DNA from: Ficedula albicollis
Taxonomy: Eukaryota; Chordata; Aves; Passeriformes; Muscicapidae
Direction: 5' to 3'
DNA: 64,000 nucleotides
NCBI RefSeq assembly: GCF_000247815.1
Contig: NC_021681.1
Coordinates: 4,974,451-5,038,450 of the forward strand
Below, piece by piece: positions 13,300 through 33,590 of the stretch. Position 1 is the stretch's first letter; each line of letters opens with the position of its first letter. The position numbers and the translations under genes were made by a program. The notes below the pieces were generated by a model. That model worked only from the letters and a program-made list of their open reading frames with translations, did no database searches and was not told the origin of the DNA.

Positions 13300-14358
13300 G
13301 GATCGATATTTGGATTTTTTTTATTAAAATATTGTTATACCAAGTGGAATGCTACAGCAATCTCGGTATAGGGCGGCGTAACGAAACAGCCAGGTTTATG
13401 TTTAAATACTTAAAGATAACTTAAAACGCACAAACGAGAACTTGTCGTCTTTGGCAGGAAAAAAAAGTTCACAGCACGAAAAAAATACTTAAAAAGAAAT
13501 ACCAATATTAATATAAAATATATTAAGTCATGGGGTTTGGGTTTTTTTTTTTCCTCTTTCATAATTTTTTGTTTCTTTTCCATTCTGTAAACAATGCACG
13601 AGAACCGAACGCATTTTTTACATGTCTGGGGAGAGAAAAATAAAAAATGCAGTTGGCCAGCAAATGCACACGTTGAAAGGGGAAAGAAATAAAGAAAAAT
13701 ATATATATTTACATGAAGGGCAAGGATGGGAAGCTCTGAGGAGCGGGATGTTGGTGCTGGCTATGGGCAGAAGCCAGCTGCCAGTAGCCAGGGGATGCAG
13801 CCAGGAGAAGGGAGGCACATCCATCAGCATCCTCAGAGCCTTTCACCTCCGCTTTTCCTCCACCTTTCATCCCCTCCATTGTCATTTTTGCTTCACTGTC
13901 ACCCCATCACGAAGCCCTCGTGATGGAAAGGCTGGATGCAGGTGATGGGAGTTTGGTGCTCCTGGTGCTTGGCTTGGCCGTGTGGAGCCACAGGGGATCC
14001 TCCCAGCTCTGCCCTCGTGCAGAGACCTCAGCTCGTGGGTACAGTTCGGGCCGTCAGAGAGGGATTTTCCAGTTGGAAGCCAAGCACCTGGGTGGGTGCA
14101 GACCCAGAGGTGGGAGCTGGGATGGGGATGGAGCTGGGATGGAGCCGGGATGGGGATGGAGCCACCGCAGAGTCCCCGGGCTCCAGCGCGCCCTGCGCAG
14201 CCGGGGACCCGTGCGGGGACAGTGACCCTCCCCAGCCCAGAGTCACTGCTGAGACCGGCCAGGGGACACTGCTGAGCTCCCGGCTCAGTCCCTCCTTCCC
14301 AGAGGCTTCTCCATCCCGACATGCTGGCAGGAAGGGTGGAGAGGCCACCGTGCAGCCC
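13300..14358 (-). other. AMOTL2: AMOTL2 3' untranslated region
   Basis: This segment follows the AMOTL2 stop codon. The distal half (about 13310-13720) is AT-rich and unlike the surrounding GC-rich repeats, as expected of a 3' UTR. It ends at an AATAAA on the minus strand. The end point is inferred from that signal, not from transcript data. Confidence 0.65.
13320..13325 (-). terminator. Polyadenylation signal AATAAA for AMOTL2
   Basis: On the minus strand AATAAA is followed by an A-rich stretch. It lies about 1.03 kb past the stop, at the distal edge of the AT-rich 3' UTR. Cleavage would be expected around 13300. Confidence 0.6.
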
Positions 14359-19808
<5,450 letters not shown>

Positions 19809-19879
19809 TCAGTCGGGGCAGGACAGCGCGGATCCTGATGGACGCGGGATTGTCTGCCAGGAATCCGGCCGGGACGTGC

Positions 19880-21245
<1,366 letters not shown>

Positions 21246-22022
21246 TCCCTCATGTCCCCCTCTCCGTATTTCACATCCCCCATCTCGCATCCCCCCTCCT
21301 CACCTTCCCCCTCTTCACATCCCTCTCCTTGCATTCCTCCCTCTTGCATCAGCTCCTTGTGTCCTCCATCCTCACATCCCCTCTTTCACATCCCCCTGGC
21401 TGGGGATGCCAGCTCCCTGTGGATGCAGTAATTGGCACCTTTGGCTGTTCCCTGCTGCTCTCCCAGTCTCAGTTTCCCCTTCTGGGCTCTGCCACCACCT
21501 CCCTGGGTGGATACAGAGGTGGATGAAGCCATCAAAGCACCCCAGCTCATCTCTGGGGGGACACTGAGCACCCCCAGCCCCAAAGCAGTGAAACAGCAGC
21601 CCTGTCAGCCCCGGGTGCCCCAGGCTGTCGGTGCAGAGTCCAGAGGCCCCGAGACAGCAGATGGCCGGAGGGGAGGCGGCGGGGAGAGGCAGGTGCAGGG
21701 GAAAATTGCTTATTAGCTCCGGGACATTAAGCTCCCATTCTTTTGAGGGAACTCGGCATCTTCCGACTGGCACAGAGCCAGGAGGCTGATCTGGGGAGGG
21801 GGACATGGGGGTCTCCAGCCTTGTCTCCTTGTTTTTCTGCTCCATCACACTCTGGTGTCACCCCTGGGGCACCCAGGGTGCAAGCACTGCTCACTGCCTC
21901 TGGGTTATCTCCCAAAAAATGGGGGGAAAAATAAATCTCCAACGTGTAGCAGGTACCAGACTCAAAGGCAGGAGAGCGTGGAAAGAAAATGCAGGGAGAT
22001 GGAGTCAGTGCCCAGCATCACA

Positions 22023-22158
22023 GGGGGAATGGATGGAGGGATGGATGGATGGATGGATGGATGGATGGATGATGGATGATGGATGGATGATGGATGGATG
22101 GATGATGGATGGATGATGGATGGATGGATGATGGATGGATGATGGATGATGGATGGAT
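22023..22158. repeat. GGAT/GGATGAT microsatellite
   Basis: This irregular mixture of GGAT and GATGAT steps is the left outlier of the large GGAT satellite. It is separated from the main array by a CR1 fragment. Confidence 0.9.
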
Positions 22159-22159
22159 G

Positions 22160-22262
22160 GATGTGGAAGATAACCAAGATAACCCTGCTCCAGGCAGAGA
22201 GTGGAACAAAATGAGCTTTAAGGTCCTTTTTAACCCAAACCAGTCTGTGATTCTGTGATTTT
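22160..22262 (+). mobile_element. CR1 LINE 3' end within the GGAT satellite
   Basis: The fragment reads CTGCTCCAGGCAGAGAGTGG, then ATGAGCTTTAAGGTCC, then a CAACCC-like block and GTGATTCTGTGATTTTATGG. The GGAT array starts exactly after the terminal ATTTTATGG. The CR1 end octamer ATTCTATG plausibly seeded the satellite by slippage. Confidence 0.85.
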
Positions 22263-22265
22263 ATG

Positions 22266-23930
22266 GGTGGATGGATGGATGGATGGATGGATGGATGGAT
22301 GATGGATGATGGATGGATGATGGATGATGGATGGATGGATGATGGATGATGGATGGATGATGGATGATGGATGGATGGATGATGGATGATGGATGGATGA
22401 TGGATGATGGATGGATGGATGATGGATGATGGATGGATGATGGATGATGGATGGATGGATGATGGATGATGGATGGATGATGGATGATGGATGGATGGAT
22501 GATGGATGATGGATGGATGATGGATGATGGATGGATGGATGATGGATGATGGATGGATGATGGATGATGGATGGATGGATGATGGATGATGGATGGATGA
22601 TGGATGATGGATGGATGGATGATGGATGATGGATGGATGATGGATGATGGATGGATGGATGATGGATGATGGATGGATGATGGATGATGGATGGATGGAT
22701 GATGGATGATGGATGGATGATGGATGATGGATGGATGGATGATGGATGATGGATGGATGATGGATGATGGATGGATGGATGATGGATGATGGATGGATGA
22801 TGGATGATGGATGGATGGATGATGGATGATGGATGGATGATGGATGATGGATGGATGGATGATGGATGATGGATGGATGATGGATGATGGATGGATGGAT
22901 GATGGATGATGGATGGATGATGGATGATGGATGGATGGATGATGGATGATGGATGGATGATGGATGATGGATGGATGGATGATGGATGATGGATGGATGA
23001 TGGATGATGGATGGATGGATGATGGATGATGGATGGATGATGGATGATGGATGGATGGATGATGGATGATGGATGGATGATGGATGATGGATGGATGGAT
23101 GATGGATGATGGATGGATGATGGATGATGGATGGATGGATGATGGATGATGGATGGATGATGGATGATGGATGGATGGATGATGGATGATGGATGGATGA
23201 TGGATGATGGATGGATGGATGATGGATGATGGATGGATGATGGATGATGGATGGATGGATGATGGATGATGGATGGATGATGGATGATGGATGGATGGAT
23301 GATGGATGATGGATGGATGATGGATGATGGATGGATGGATGATGGATGATGGATGGATGATGGATGATGGATGGATGGATGATGGATGATGGATGGATGA
23401 TGGATGATGGATGGATGGATGATGGATGATGGATGGATGATGGATGATGGATGGATGGATGATGGATGATGGATGGATGATGGATGATGGATGGATGGAT
23501 GATGGATGATGGATGGATGATGGATGATGGATGGATGGATGATGGATGATGGATGGATGATGGATGATGGATGGATGGATGATGGATGATGGATGGATGA
23601 TGGATGATGGATGGATGGATGATGGATGATGGATGGATGATGGATGATGGATGGATGGATGATGGATGATGGATGGATGATGGATGATGGATGGATGGAT
23701 GATGGATGATGGATGGATGATGGATGATGGATGGATGGATGATGGATGATGGATGGATGATGGATGATGGATGGATGGATGATGGATGATGGATGGATGA
23801 TGGATGATGGATGGATGGATGATGGATGATGGATGGATGATGGATGATGGATGGATGGATGATGGATGATGGATGGATGATGGATGATGGATGGATGGAT
23901 GATGGATGATGGATGGATGGATGGATGGAT
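22266..23930. repeat. 40-bp higher-order GGAT satellite
   Basis: After a short plain GGAT lead, a 40-bp unit made of GGAT and GGATGAT steps repeats about 40 times with almost no divergence. The perfect 40-bp register shows amplification of a higher-order unit and excludes random GGAT slippage. Confidence 0.95.
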
Positions 23931-23934
23931 GGAT

Positions 23935-24424
23935 GATGGATGGGTGGATGGATGGATGGATGGGTGGATGATGGATAGATGCATGCATGCATGGATGGAT
24001 GGATGATGGATGGATGGGTGGATGGATGGATGGGTGGATGATGGATAGATGCATGCATGCATGGATGGATGGATGATGGATGGATGGGTGGATGGATGGA
24101 TGGGTGGATGATGGATAGATGCATGCATGCATGGATGGATGGATGATGGATGGATGGGTGGATGGATGGATGGGTGGATGATGGATAGATGCATGCATGC
24201 ATGGATGGATGGATGATGGATGGATGGGTGGATGGATGGATGGGTGGATGATGGATAGATGCATGCATGCATGGATGGATGGATGATGGATGGATGGGTG
24301 GATGGATGGATGGGTGGATGATGGATAGATGCATGCATGCATGGATGGATGGATGATGGATGGATGGGTGGATGGATGGATGGGTGGATGATGGATAGAT
24401 GCATGCATGCATGGATGGATGATG
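23935..24424. repeat. 70-bp higher-order GGAT satellite, seven copies
   Basis: A 70-bp unit with the landmark ATAGATGCATGCATGCATGG recurs with that landmark at 23975, 24045, 24115, 24185, 24255, 24325 and 24395. It abuts the 40-bp array and differs by GGGT steps and the GCATGCATGC core. Confidence 0.95.
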
Positions 24425-27261
24425 CACCACTCCAATACACCAAGCCCAGCAGCAGCATCTCTGACAGGGCCCAGCTGTGGCTCTGCCCTGCTCTTTCCCA
24501 GGTGAATGGATCCACTGGAGCTCCAAGGGAGCCAGCCCAGCTCCCCCAGCAGCCAGGGTTCCTCTCCTGGCTCGTCCCCTCAGCCTTATCTTTGCCTGTG
24601 TCATCCTGCTTCTCTTCTTCTTAACACCACTCTATTTCTGGCAGCAGGAAACCCCTCCTGGGCTGATAAGACCCCTTTGGAAAGTGATCTGAAGAGTTTC
24701 CTCTCCTTCTTTCTAATGCTGGAGGTAAGAAAAGCCTCAACCTTTTCGTTTTCCCCAGGAGAAGGTGAAATAGCAGCTAGACCTGTGGGTTAGGTGGGGA
24801 CACCTCTGGCTGCCTGCACGGACCTCCTTCCCAGCTGGAGCACCCTGGGGGATGTGGCAGGGACTCGGGGACCTGGCTGGAGCCAGGGCAGCACAGGTAG
24901 CGTGTCCCAGGCTCCGTGGGGTGACACACGGCTCCGCAATGCCAGCCCCTCCCACTGACCTCAGCCCAGCCTTATCGCCGAGGCGTTGGAGCGAGGAGAG
25001 GGAGCCAAGAAAATACCCGTGGGATGAGATCACCTCGGCTGTCTTCAGGCTCTCAAAATGCCTCGGCCCTCAGCCTGCTGAGCCTGGAAAACTGGGGCAT
25101 TGTGGGCAGAGGAAGGTGCCTGGGATGGAGAGGAGGTTTGCAGCCTCAGCACATCTGCCAGTGATGGTGACAGTGGAGACAGCGTCCTGTGGCCATGCTG
25201 AACCCCTCAAACCTCTCCATGGCAATCTTCCTGATAAAGCTTCCTCCAGGTACCTGCTTCTCTCCCAAACTCTGCATTCAAAGTGCAGCCAGGTGAGAAG
25301 GAGAGATGGAGTTCAAGGAACGGCACAGGTGCTGTTTCCCAGTGCCAGGAGCTGCATCCCCACGGGCAGGGAGCCAAGGCACCACCCCAGCCCTCCCCCT
25401 GCTCCCAGCATCCTGCCCAAAGGGATCCTCTCCTCCTGGAGATACCCCCTCAAGCTGCCAGCCCTGAGGCCAACTCGTCTCTCCTGTCCTCCCTCTGAAA
25501 TCTGCATCATTTTGGGGTGTCCCAGGTCTGATCCCTCCCCCATCTCCCAGGGAAGTGTGGCCTGCGATGCTGCTGTGCAACATCAGGCTGAATTCCATTC
25601 CCAATACTCCAACAGGGAAGTGTGGCTGGGGAGGTCATGGGTGGGATTGGGATGCTCCTCTTTGTGCCAAATCCCCTCACCCCTGTTGCTGCTTTGTGAG
25701 CTGGTGGCTGACATGGCTCTTCCTCAGTGGAGGAAGGATTGGAGAGATCCCTCCCCACCCAGGGGAAAACTCCAGTAGCCTTGGTGGGGACACAGCTGGG
25801 GCAGTGGGGGGACCAGGACTGATCCCATCCCAAAGAGGCTGATGGGGACATCCCCAAAACATGAATCCAGCACCATTCCCACCTGTCCCTCTGGGCACAG
25901 CCAGCTCCTCCATGCCTCAGGTGTCTGTCCCAGAGTCAGACCCCTGAGACCCCCCTTGTTCCAGGGGGATGCTGGATCTGCCCCAGGAAAGGATCACAGA
26001 AAGTTGGAGTGCTCCTGCTCCACCCCCCTCCCACCTTCTCCTGGGCTCTCTCCTCTTCTACAGCTGATCTACAGCTCCCATATGGATAACCCAGGGCACA
26101 TCCCACTCCCAGGAACTCCTGCCACAGTTCTTCATCCATCAAGCACTCAGGGAGGTGATGCCAAGGCACCTTCAAAAGCCCCTTCTTAGGACTTCTGAGA
26201 GGGGAAAAATGTGAGAGGGCTGAAATCAGGGCCAGGACCCTCCTCTTTCTCATCTTCCCTGCATTTCAATCTCCCTGAGTCATTTCCATTCCTGGATGTT
26301 AAATTGTTCTTTTCTGCTTTCCTTTATTTCCCCGTTTCCTGCAAGGGGCTTGTTCCTGCCCTGCCGGCACCAGTGCAGGGAGCTGCCGAGGAGATGTCAG
26401 CAGGGACAAAGAGATCCCAGGAGCCACCAGCCCCAGGGGACACAGCTCCACATTTCCATAGCAAAGCCCCTCACTGTTGTTTTGCCACCTTTGAGGAATT
26501 TTCTCTTTTTCCTGAGAAATTCAAAGCGCTGGGTGTGATTTCCTGCCCACCTGGCAGGGAACCTCCCATGGCTCTGGGAGAGGGGGGGCTCCACCCCCTG
26601 CCCCAGAGCTCGGTGGGGATGTGGGGTGACACAGGGACACCGGGCAAGTGTCACAGGCAGGTGGCCACCAGCAGCACCTCCTCACTGACCACGCTTGCCC
26701 ACTGGACTCTGGAGCACATCCAGGTGGATGGATGGGTCTGTGCCCCTCCCCAGGACTGTGGGGGGGATCTGCACCCCAATTTGGAGCCACCACTTGCAAA
26801 AGGAGGGGGCAGAACCCAGAAGGGCAGGGGGGGACACCAGACACCCCGGTCCCCATTTCTCTGCGGGGATGAAAATAAGCACAAACATCTGGATCCCTAA
26901 GGAATTTCACAAAAAACCTGACAGGGCTGCAGCCAGGGCAAAATCAGCTCAGCCTCGTGCTCCCAAACACACAATAAGGGAGAACTATCCATGCTGGAGG
27001 AGAGGTTGAGGAGAGAGAGAAGGGCTGTTCCTCCAGGGATGGCACTTCAAAGGCAGCTTGTGCCCCGTGCAGGGATGGGCTGAGTGACACAAGAAGGGGG
27101 AAGGACAGCATCGGGCAGGGGTTGTTCTTCACCCCAGCATCCCCAAGGCAGCAGGAATTGTCACTGTCTTGCTGCTTCACCCACCTGCTGCCTGCTCTTT
27201 TGGGCTGCTACCAGTGCTGGGGCTTCCAGGCACTCTGTGATAATGAATTAGAGGTGGCCAG

Positions 27262-27324
27262 GAGTGGGACAGAGTGGGACAGAGTGGGACAGAGTGGGAC
27301 AGAGTGGGACAGAGTGGGACAGAG
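27262..27324. repeat. 10-bp minisatellite (GAGTGGGACA)6
   Basis: Six tandem copies of GAGTGGGACA are essentially identical and are followed by the start of a CR1 fragment. Confidence 0.92.
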
Positions 27325-27530
27325 CAGTTCTGGCAGGGACACCTTCCTGGACACTACAGGGACACTGTCCCAGGTTGCTCCAAGCCCTGTCCAGCCTGGC
27401 CTGCAACACTTCCAGGGATGGGGCAGCCACAGCTTCTCTGGACACCCCATGCCAATGTTTTAACACCCTCATTCTAAAAATCTTCCTGCTATATCTGACA
27501 ATTTCCTCTAAAATGCTGAGTACTGACCTC
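27325..27530 (-). mobile_element. CR1 LINE 3' fragment, minus orientation
   Basis: The CCAGGTTGCTCCAAGCCCTG block and the GGGGCAGCCACAGCTTCTCT block appear in reverse-complement orientation, extending leftward to an ATTCTAAAAATCTTCCTGC segment. Confidence 0.85.
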
Positions 27531-27992
27531 TCCCATGGCAAGTTTCCACCAGGCTCCCACACTGAAGGTCTCCTTGCTTTCAGCCACAATTCTGGGGCTG
27601 GCCCTAGGGCTGGCAGCCTGCAGCTCTGCCAGCTTTTTTCCCAAGCTGAAACTCTTCTAGGATCGTGGGGACATGTGTGGTCTGCACAGCACAACACCAG
27701 TTCAGGACCCCACAGCTGGCTCCAGGCAAGCTCAGGGTCAGAACAGCAGCAGCTGGATTGGTTGGGACAAATCAGAGCCCTTTGGAAAGGATGCTGGAGC
27801 TGTTTTTGCTGTTCCAGAGGTCAGAGTTAACTTGGAACCCCTGTGCCACTTCCAGGCAGAGCCTGTGACACCTGGAAGCCTTCAAGGAGAGCATGAAGAA
27901 ACACCAAAAACACCAACAAGGAGGTTCTTCTCTGCAGTGTCCCCTGTCCTGTGTCCATCACCTGGAGAATCCATGCATGGGATGAACCTTTC

Positions 27993-28800
27993 CCTTCCCA
28001 GCCCAGCCAAGGTGGGAAGGTTTGGTTGGGATAAATCTCCCAATTCCCAGCCCAGCCAATGTGGGAATGTTTGGGTGGGACAAATCTCCCAATTCCCAGC
28101 CCAGCCAAGGTGGGAAGGTTTGGTTGGCACAAATCTCTCAATTCCCAGCCCAAACACAGTGGGAATGTTTGGGTGGGACAAATCTCCCAATTCCCAGCCC
28201 AGCCAAGGTGGGAAGGTTTGGTTGGCACAAATCTCTCAATTCCCAGCCCAAACACAGTGGGAATGTTTGGGTGGGACAAATCTCCCAATTCCCAGCCCAG
28301 CCAATGTGGGAATGTTTGGGTGGGACAAATCTCCCAATTCCCAGCCCAGCCAAGGTGGGAAGGTTTGGTTGGCACAAATCTCTCAATTCCCAGCCCAAAC
28401 ACAGTGGGAATGTTTGGGTGGGACAAATCTCCCAATTCCCAGCCCAGCCAAGGTGGGAAGGTTTGGTTGGCACAAATCTCTCAATTCCCAGCCCAAACAC
28501 AGTGGGAATGTTTGGGTGGGACAAATCTCCCAATTCCCAGCCCAGCCAAGGTGGGAAGGTTTGGTTGGCACAAATCTCTCAATTCCCAGCCCAAACACAG
28601 TGGGAATGTTTGGGTGGGACAAATCTCCCAATTCCCAGCCCAGCCAAGGTGGGAAGGTTTGTTTGGGACAAATCTCCCAATTCCCAGCCAAGGTGGGAAG
28701 GTTTGTTTGGGATAAATCTCCCAATTCCCAGACAAGGTGGGAAGGTTTGTTTGGGACAAATCTCCCAATTCCCAGCCCATCCAAGGTGGGAAGGTTTGTT
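27993..28800. repeat. 49-bp minisatellite organised as 98-bp dimers
   Basis: A 49-bp monomer (CCAAGGTGGGAAGGTTTGG then TTGGGACAAATCTC then CCAATTCCCAGCCCAG) repeats for about 800 bp. Two monomer types alternate through the middle: one with CCAGCCAAGGTGGGAAGG and one with CAAACACAGTGGGAATG. Outer copies are single-type and shorter. The long open frames on both strands are repeat artefacts. Confidence 0.93.
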
Positions 28801-29764
28801 TGGCCGGCGGGTGAATCCCTCCAGGCAGAGCTGTGTGTTTTATCCCGATGATACAATAGAAAATGCCTCCCAAGTCCCAGCCCTCTGGAGCATTTCCTTA
28901 GCTCTCTGGAATTTCCGTTTTTCCCTTCCTCTCCCAGGCTCTTACCGAAAACCGATGTCACCACTGGGCTCTGGAGAGCAGCCAGCTCCCGGGGACCCTT
29001 CCCAGCTCTCCCACCACCGTGCTGGGGATTTGCAAGGAGTAAATCCTGGGGGGTGTCAGCCCCGTCGTGCCCCTTGATTAATCACCAAAGGCCGCTCTGC
29101 CAATCAAGGAAAGATTTACAAGGCAGGCAGGAAGCTCTTGTTTTTACAGGAGTGCCTCAAACACACGCACACAGTAGGAAAAGCAAACATTCCAGGCATA
29201 CCAAGGGATCCACGGGATAAAAATTCCCCAAACAGCCCAGATTAAGATACTTGGCTGCACATGGAAACACTAAAACCTGGGCTCAAGGATTTAATTGTCT
29301 TCTTTAGCGGCGAGGAACAACCTGAGTGGCCTGGGAACAGCCACCCCTGGGGGGCAGGGAGAGGGGTCAGTGGCACTGCCCTCCCTACAATAAAGGTCAG
29401 GGCTGGCCCCCACCCCCCTCCCAGCTCCATATGGTCGCCAGAGCCTTGTGGCAGAGCTTAATGCGAGTTTTCCTTTGGAGAGGCTCAGCCCTGCTCCCGG
29501 GTGAGTCAGGCAGGGTCGCTGTGAATAAACGGAGCGCTGAATCCGAGCCCAGGGGAGCAGAGAGAGCCTCTGCTCCAGCTCCAGCCCCGAGACCCCCGGC
29601 TCAGAGATGTGCTGTGTGATACCCGCCGGCTCCCATCCTGCCCTGAAGGCTCTGGAGAGAGTGGGATCACTCCCATCCTCTCCAGTCCCATGTCCCAGCC
29701 CGGGAGAAGCCACAGCTTTGCTGTCTGACAGTGACCTTTTGGGTTTAGAGAGAAAGGCAGGAGG

Positions 29765-29860
29765 GAACTGCTATCCCTGGAAGTGTCCAAGGCCAGGCTG
29801 GATGAGGCTCTGGACAGCCTCTGCTGGAGGGTGGTGTCCTGTTCCTGCAGGGTGAGAAAG
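29765..29860 (+). mobile_element. CR1 LINE fragment
   Basis: The segment CCCTGGAAGTGTCCAAGGCC, then GGATGAGGCTCTGGACAGCC, matches the CR1 block preceding its 3' end. The terminal octamers are missing. Confidence 0.7.
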
Positions 29861-30154
29861 CAAGAGGGCTCTGAAATTGTTGTGAGCTGGAAATACTCTC
29901 CCTCTGAAAGGGTTGGGGGCTGTATGAAGGCTCCTGTCTCATCTCTCTGCAAAGCACACCACAGAGAGTGGGATTGGACCTCACCTGTTGCATATGGTTT
30001 GTCCACTTCTGCTCCAAATCCAGCTGCCAGTGGCTTGTCACACCAGGATGCTCTGGCTTGGACCCATGGATGGTTTCTGGAAGAACAGAGAGACTGATAG
30101 GGAAATAAATCACCTGGTGAAAGTGAGAGTTAAAGGGAAGCCCCGTGAGATCAC

Positions 30155-30345
30155 AGAACATGGAATGCTTGGGGTTGGAAGGGACCTTAAAGCCCATCCA
30201 GTCCCACCCCCTGCCATGGGCAGGGGCACCTTCCACTGTTCCAGGTTGCTCCAAGCCCAGTCCAACCTGGCCTTGGACACTGCCAGGGATGGGGCAGCCA
30301 CAATTTCCCCAGGCAACCTGTTCTTTATCCCAAAGTGCAGCCCAT
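30155..30345 (-). mobile_element. CR1 LINE 3' end, minus orientation
   Basis: From the left the order is ATCACAGAACATGGAATG (reverse of the terminal octamers), GGTTGGAAGGGACCTTAAAG, the CCCTGCCATGGGCAGGGGCA block and GGGGCAGCCACAATTTCCCC. This is one of the best-preserved ends in the window. Confidence 0.92.
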
Positions 30346-31254
30346 GCCCAGGCACAAGTGGAGCTGCCTGCCCCAAAATCCCACCCCAGCCCCCCTCCTG
30401 TAGCCCAGAGCTTCCCATGGCTGTGGGGGTGCTCCATGGGATACAGGTGTGGGATCATGGCTTGCATGATTGAGGATCTACATCTCAGCACATCATATTA
30501 TTCCTGCAAGCAGTTCCTTGTGCTCCTCCTCTCTTTGCCCTGCTCATCACCAGCAGCAGCCCAGGACCTTCCAAGAGCCAGCTCATGGCTGGGACATGGA
30601 CGCAGCCTCCAGGAGCTGGTTTTGTCCCAGTAAACGTTGGCTCTAACATGGATGGTTTCAGCATTCTCTGAACCCTGCCAGGGCTGTTTTGAGTGTGCAG
30701 CCCTTTCCCAGAAGCCAGCACCATCCCTTTCCAGGGCTTTTCCAAGTGCTCTGAGGCTTCCAGCTTGGCAACTCCCATCTGAAGTCACTGGAGAGGCCAT
30801 CCCAAGGGAGATAAGCACTGCACACTACCCAGGGATCAGAGGGTCCAGCAGTAGCTGGTGAAAGAGAGTGGTGGGTCTGGAAGGAATGGTCAAGGATAAT
30901 CCCTTGCTCACACTGTAGAGGGTCAGGGATAAACTCCCTGGAGAGTGGGGTTCAGGAGACCTGGAGTCAGCAGGGCCATTGCTGTCACCCACCCCAGACT
31001 CTGGGCAGGCTGGAGGACTCTATCTTCACACCAGAATTCCCAAGGGCTCCCAAATTCAGATTCAGGAGATGCCTTCAGGCTCTTCCAGGAGACTTCTGGC
31101 ATTAGGCATCCTGGGCACCTTCTGCCCACCATGGGCTCATCTCCTGGCTGGAAGGGAGTGGGAGGTGAGGAAATACTAGGGCAGGTAGAATTTCCCATCC
31201 TGTCCTCAGAATGGGGCTGGGAGACCTGCCCAGGCTGCTCCAGCTGCCCTCTGT

Positions 31255-31495
31255 CCTGCCTTGCCTTTCTTTACTTCCCTTCCCATTCCTCCCCACTCCC
31301 TGCCTTTCTTTCCCTTGGTTTCCACTCTCTTACCTTGCTATTCCTTCCTATCCCTCCCCTTCCCTTGTTTTCCCTTACCATGCCTTCACTTCCCACCCCT
31401 TGCTTTGCCTTCCCATCACTTCCTTTTCCTCCTCTTCTTTACCTTCCCATCCCTTCCCCTTCCCTTTCCCTTCCTCTTCCCTCCCCTCCATCCAG
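31255..31495. repeat. Pyrimidine-rich tract
   Basis: About 240 bp are nearly all C and T on the plus strand, with a degenerate CCCTTCC/TTCCTTTT texture. It has no strict period and no coding similarity. Confidence 0.8.
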
Positions 31496-33010
31496 GTTAA
31501 CTACCTGCCCTGCAGGCACAGCTCTTCCCCCTGGCATCCTGCACTGGTGTAAAATAAAGGGATTTAAATGACAGATTAAGCCTATTTGGCTTTATATAAT
31601 TTAAATAGTGTATGTGCCTAGAATCACCCGTAATTTCCCAAATTAACTACTCAGTGGAATAACTTTGTTATCCCAATAATTTGTAACACCACATACTGGA
31701 ACCCCACATGGAAGCTGCACTAAAGGTAGAGATGCTTTGAGCAATGCACAAATAATGAGCCATAATTACTAATTACTGATGGAAATTCTCTGCTCTCCTT
31801 CTGTTGTCAGAGATGGGACAGATGTGATCCAGGTCTGTTTAGCCAGGAACTGGATTTTGGTTTGAGTGCATCAAATATCATCACTTTGAGTCACAACACG
31901 TCAGTGCTGTGAGCAAGATGCTCAGGGGCAGAATGGGGATGAAGTCACGGAGGGAACCAGCAGCTGCAAAAATGCAGGGATTGGGAAATGCAGCCGACGT
32001 CAAACTGCTCTGGGAAGGAGCAGGGGTTACAACACAGACACTCGTTGTCATGTTTTTTAGGGGGCGGAAATAAAAGTGAAATTTTTGCTGCATGGAAAGC
32101 AACACAAGAAGAGAATTTGCTCAGTCTGGTGGCATTATTTTAATTAAAGTTTATTCATGTGTTTGGCTATTGATGTTTCAGGGGTTGTGATAGTCTGCCT
32201 GTCAGCACTGTGGAAAAGAGAACCAGCTCACGTAACTCCGTGTTAGTTATGCTTTGTCTGGGACAAACCCTTCCAGCTGCACAGGCTACAGGGACTTGGA
32301 TGTGCAGTGATCACTCCCACCCCACACAGTCAGGCAGGTCCCCCGCGCACAAAAACCCAATCACAGGCTTTAAAAATCATTTGACGGCCTTAAAATCCTT
32401 CTCCTTCCACTGTGCCGGGAGGACGAGGGAGGGATTGACGGGCAGGTCCTGCCCTCTGCTGGGCTCTGCATCCCGGCTCAGGCTCCTTCCTCGAGGCCTG
32501 AAACATGGAAATTAAACTCCTAACATAACCAGGAAGGTTTTAATTAAAACAGACCCCACCACCCCTTAGATTCCCTGCGGGACCCCCTGGCGGAAAAGCT
32601 GCCCCAGAGCTCTTTAACCTGCCCATTTTCCACCCTGCTTTCCCTTAAAAATCCTTTTTGCTCCTGAATAAAAAGCTGGAGCCAGCTTGGAGTGAGGAGA
32701 TGTGGAGCAACAGGAGAAGCGTTAAAAACCCTTTTTGTCACTGAAATTCGGGAATAAAACTCCTAAACAGCAGGAATTTTAAAAACTCCTAGAACTCCAA
32801 CGCAGCATTAAGGATCAGGCATCACTTTATTCCAGCGCTGGATGCTCGAGGGATAATTCCACCTGCGCGCCTGGCTCAAGCCGCTGCCTGTATTTCTCAG
32901 CCAGGAGACACCGATTTTATCAGGACAGCGCTACATATTCCTGTAAATCTGGCCTTTCCCGGGGCTCCGGGGCGAGGAGCGGGCGAGCCCCGCGGCACCG
33001 CCCGCGCCTC

Positions 33011-33408
<398 letters not shown>

Positions 33409-33414
33409 TCGAGC

Positions 33415-33590
33415 CCCGCGTTCGGCCGCGCTTCGGTTCGGTTCGGTGGCGGATCGGTTCAGCCGCGGCTCATCGGCGACTCGATCGCTGTCCCGTTCAG
33501 TCGCGGTTCGATCGCGGTCCGGTTCAGTCGCGGTTCGGTCGCTGCCCAGTTCGGTCGCGGTCCGGTTCAGTCGCGGTTCGGTCGCGATGC
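33415..33590. repeat. CpG-dense degenerate repeat (TTCGGTCGCGG type)
   Basis: Roughly 12-bp units such as GGTTCAGTCGCGGTTCGGTCGC recur for about 175 bp, with a CpG in most units. High CpG retention suggests an unmethylated germline CpG island, and its position about 1.6 kb upstream of SENP2 fits a promoter-side element. Confidence 0.7.

Noticed and set aside
21962..24604. 880-residue open frame of Ser/Ile/His/Pro on the minus strand
   Set aside because: It is the translation of the GGAT satellite. All frames are open because the unit lacks stops on that strand, and there are no splice or similarity signals.
31255..31495. Pyrimidine tract as a giant splice acceptor tract
   Set aside because: No AG followed by protein-like sequence with a matching downstream donor was found.
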